This document shows, in pieces, positions 25,668-26,300 of a stretch of 26,300 nucleotides of DNA. The notes under the pieces are model-generated. The model saw only the letters and a list, made by a program, of their open reading frames with translations, was not told the DNA's origin and ran no database searches. Source of the DNA: a virus; IMG/VR virus record IMGVR_UViG_3300042868_001984, positions 1 through 26,300 of that record; one strand, 5' to 3'. Position 1 is the first letter of the stretch, and the number at the start of each line of letters is the position of its first letter. Position numbers and translations under genes: made by a program.

Positions 25668-25769
25668 TTTTGAAATGTAATCTTTTGTATACGTTTTTGG
25701 GTAGCCCCTAGGGATGTCTGTGGGTAAGTCTTTGTGTGTGTTAAAAAGAATCAAGAGGTTGTTGGTATA

Positions 25770-26008
25770 CCCCTGCCCTGTTTCGGGTGTCCCCCTTGTT
25801 TTTCCTGCCGTGTCGGTGCGTGGCGCTGCTCGTCTCGGCTTCCTTTGTCTGCGCTCTTTGGAGGTGTTCCTTGTCTTTCTCTTTCTCTTCTTTTGCTTCT
25901 TCTTTGCCTGCTCTTGGTCCTGTCGCTTCTGTGGCTCGTCCCTCGCTGGCTGCTTCCGTTCCTCGTGGTTCGTTGTCTGCTCCGGTCTCGGTTGTTGCTG
26001 TGTCTTTG
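25770..26008 (+). other. Adenine-free tract (one A in 239 bases)
   Basis: Direct count: the plus strand has A at 25769, then only one A (25862) before the A at 26009. Over 25801-26220 there are 11 A in 420. Just to the left, 25741-25769 is A-rich (ttaaaaagaatcaagagg), so the edge is sharp. The tract covers the untranslated leader and the first third of the gene. A strongly pyrimidine-rich run (about 25867-25915, C/T with a few G) lies inside it. Confidence 0.95.
25860..25866 (+). promoter_or_regulatory. Shine-Dalgarno deciding the start of the adenine-poor gene
   Basis: GGAGGTG, with GGAGG ending 6 bases before the TTG at 25871. It holds the only A in the surrounding 239 bases. Its near-perfect match and spacing make TTG 25871 a better start than the GTG at 25787, which has no SD. 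Confidence 0.75.
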
Positions 26009-26218
26009 ACTGGCTCTGACGCTGTGTCTGTGGTTTGCTCGGACGGTCGTGTTCGTGTTTGCCGTGTGTCCTACGCCTCTCGTGCCTTGGGTCGTCCTGT
26101 GTCTCGTGACGCTGTGTTCTCCCGTTTGGCTGCTCGTGTTGGTGGTTCGCCTGTTCGCTTTGTTGCTGCGTTCGGCTACTCTGCTGACTCTTGGTTTGTT
26201 GCTGTTGAAGCTGTTTGA
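25871..26218 (+). CDS. Adenine-avoiding 115-residue unknown protein
   Basis: From TTG 25871 to TGA 26216-26218. Residues 1-40 are low-complexity Ser/Ala/Pro/Val (S-F-S-F-S-S-F-A-S-S). About residues 40-115 look folded: paired strands V-S-V-V-A-V-S-L and V-S-V-V-C-S-D-G-R-V-R-V, a helix D-A-V-F-S-R-L-A-A-R-V, and strands R-F-V-A-A-F and W-F-V-A-V. There is no Ile, Lys, Asn, Gln, His or internal Met. All 23 Ser are TCN, all 11 Arg CGY, and no Leu is TTA or CTA. The remaining A bases are mostly second positions of Asp and Tyr codons, and third positions favour T. That codon order is the main coding evidence, since with almost no A all six frames stay open by default. No family is recognised. The codon style is unlike every other gene here, suggesting separate origin or special selection. 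Confidence 0.68.
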   Translation: MSFSFSSFASSLPALGPVASVARPSLAASVPRGSLSAPVSVVAVSLTGSDAVSVVCSDGRVRVCRVSYASRALGRPVSRDAVFSRLAARVGGSPVRFVAAFGYSADSWFVAVEAV

Positions 26219-26224
26219 GGGCTT

Positions 26225-26283
26225 TCTCGGTTGGCTCCTTTGTCGGGGTCTTCCGAGAGCGTCTTGCTCTACCTGCTCCTCGG
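26225..26283 (+). other. Possible structured 3' region with competing hairpins
   Basis: After the TGA, CCGAG (26253-26257) can pair either with the upstream CTCGG (26226-26230) or with the downstream CTCGG (26279-26283). Inside the latter, AGAGC/GCTCT (26256-26260 and 26266-26270) forms a short stem. This gives two mutually exclusive folds. No T run follows within the window, so it is not a clear terminator. The region is GC-rich and still A-poor. Low-confidence observation. Confidence 0.3.
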
Positions 26284-26300
26284 GGTTTCTGGGGTATAAG

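Noticed and set aside
25787-25870. GTG start at 25787 for the A-poor gene
   Set aside because: No SD upstream, and codons before 25871 lack the T-ending pattern seen after it. TTG 25871 has an ideal SD.
25714-26019. Plus-strand frame starting ATG at 25714 (101 codons)
   Set aside because: Poor SD (the purine run touches the ATG), Phe/Cys-rich nonsense-like sequence after codon 50, and openness explained by lack of A. A short leader peptide from its first part cannot be fully excluded.
25801-26220. Diversity-generating retroelement as the cause of adenine loss
   Set aside because: No reverse transcriptase gene and no matching template/variable repeat pair seen in the window. Kept only as a hypothesis for the missing flank.
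26225-26300. tRNA-like element on the minus strand (GGTAGAGCA-like word)
   Set aside because: No T-arm motif and no acceptor stem can be built around it; only short hairpins.

Overview
The window is almost entirely one leftward (minus-strand) virion-assembly and lysis cluster of a tailed double-stranded DNA phage, probably podovirus-like. Packing is tight: most genes are 0-30 bases apart or share ATGA stop/start overlaps, and most have clear Shine-Dalgarno (SD) sequences. I see no tRNA, integrase, transposon or CRISPR. The phage DNA is AT-rich by eye. The adaptor and major capsid proteins look like the families named after Escherichia phage SU10. The host cannot be fixed from sequence; SD use and a Gram-negative-style holin/endolysin pair suggest a Gram-negative bacterium, and a freshwater source is only a guess.

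In minus-strand transcription order: terminase large subunit (23947-25587); three small, mostly basic proteins (51, 87 and 48 aa); portal (20983-23238); a strong terminator; two small unknown proteins; scaffold; major capsid protein (18040-19155); a second strong terminator; two small head or connector-region proteins; the adaptor (16405-17316). Next come two giant tail-fibre genes (11386-16392 and 7826-11332), each ending in a peptidase S74 self-cleaving chaperone. They share nine copies of a RAPIFYD-type motif and other modules. Two paralogous small genes and several small structural or unknown genes follow. Then comes a lysis block: a coiled-coil membrane protein, a secreted two-cysteine protein, an unknown protein, a three-helix holin and an M15 endolysin. 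The cluster ends with a tail-nozzle-like protein (3146-4669), a third fibre built on a 10-residue (30-bp) repeat (783-3143), a tail-assembly-chaperone-type protein and a GNAT-like gene cut by the left edge.

The right-hand 700 bases differ sharply. A divergent plus-strand extended -10 promoter (25637-25667) leads into a stretch almost free of adenine: 11 A in the 420 bases 25801-26220 (2.6%). From 25770 to 26008 there is a single A, and it lies inside a textbook SD (GGAGGTG, 25860-25866) placed 6 bases before a TTG start. The resulting ORF (25871-26218, 115 aa) has no Ile, Lys, Asn, Gln or His and no internal Met. All 23 Ser codons are TCN and all 11 Arg codons are CGY. Its remaining A bases are mostly second positions of Asp and Tyr codons. 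Depletion also covers the untranslated leader, so it appears to act on the DNA strand or RNA, not on the protein alone. I cannot assign a function; this is the most unusual thing in the window.
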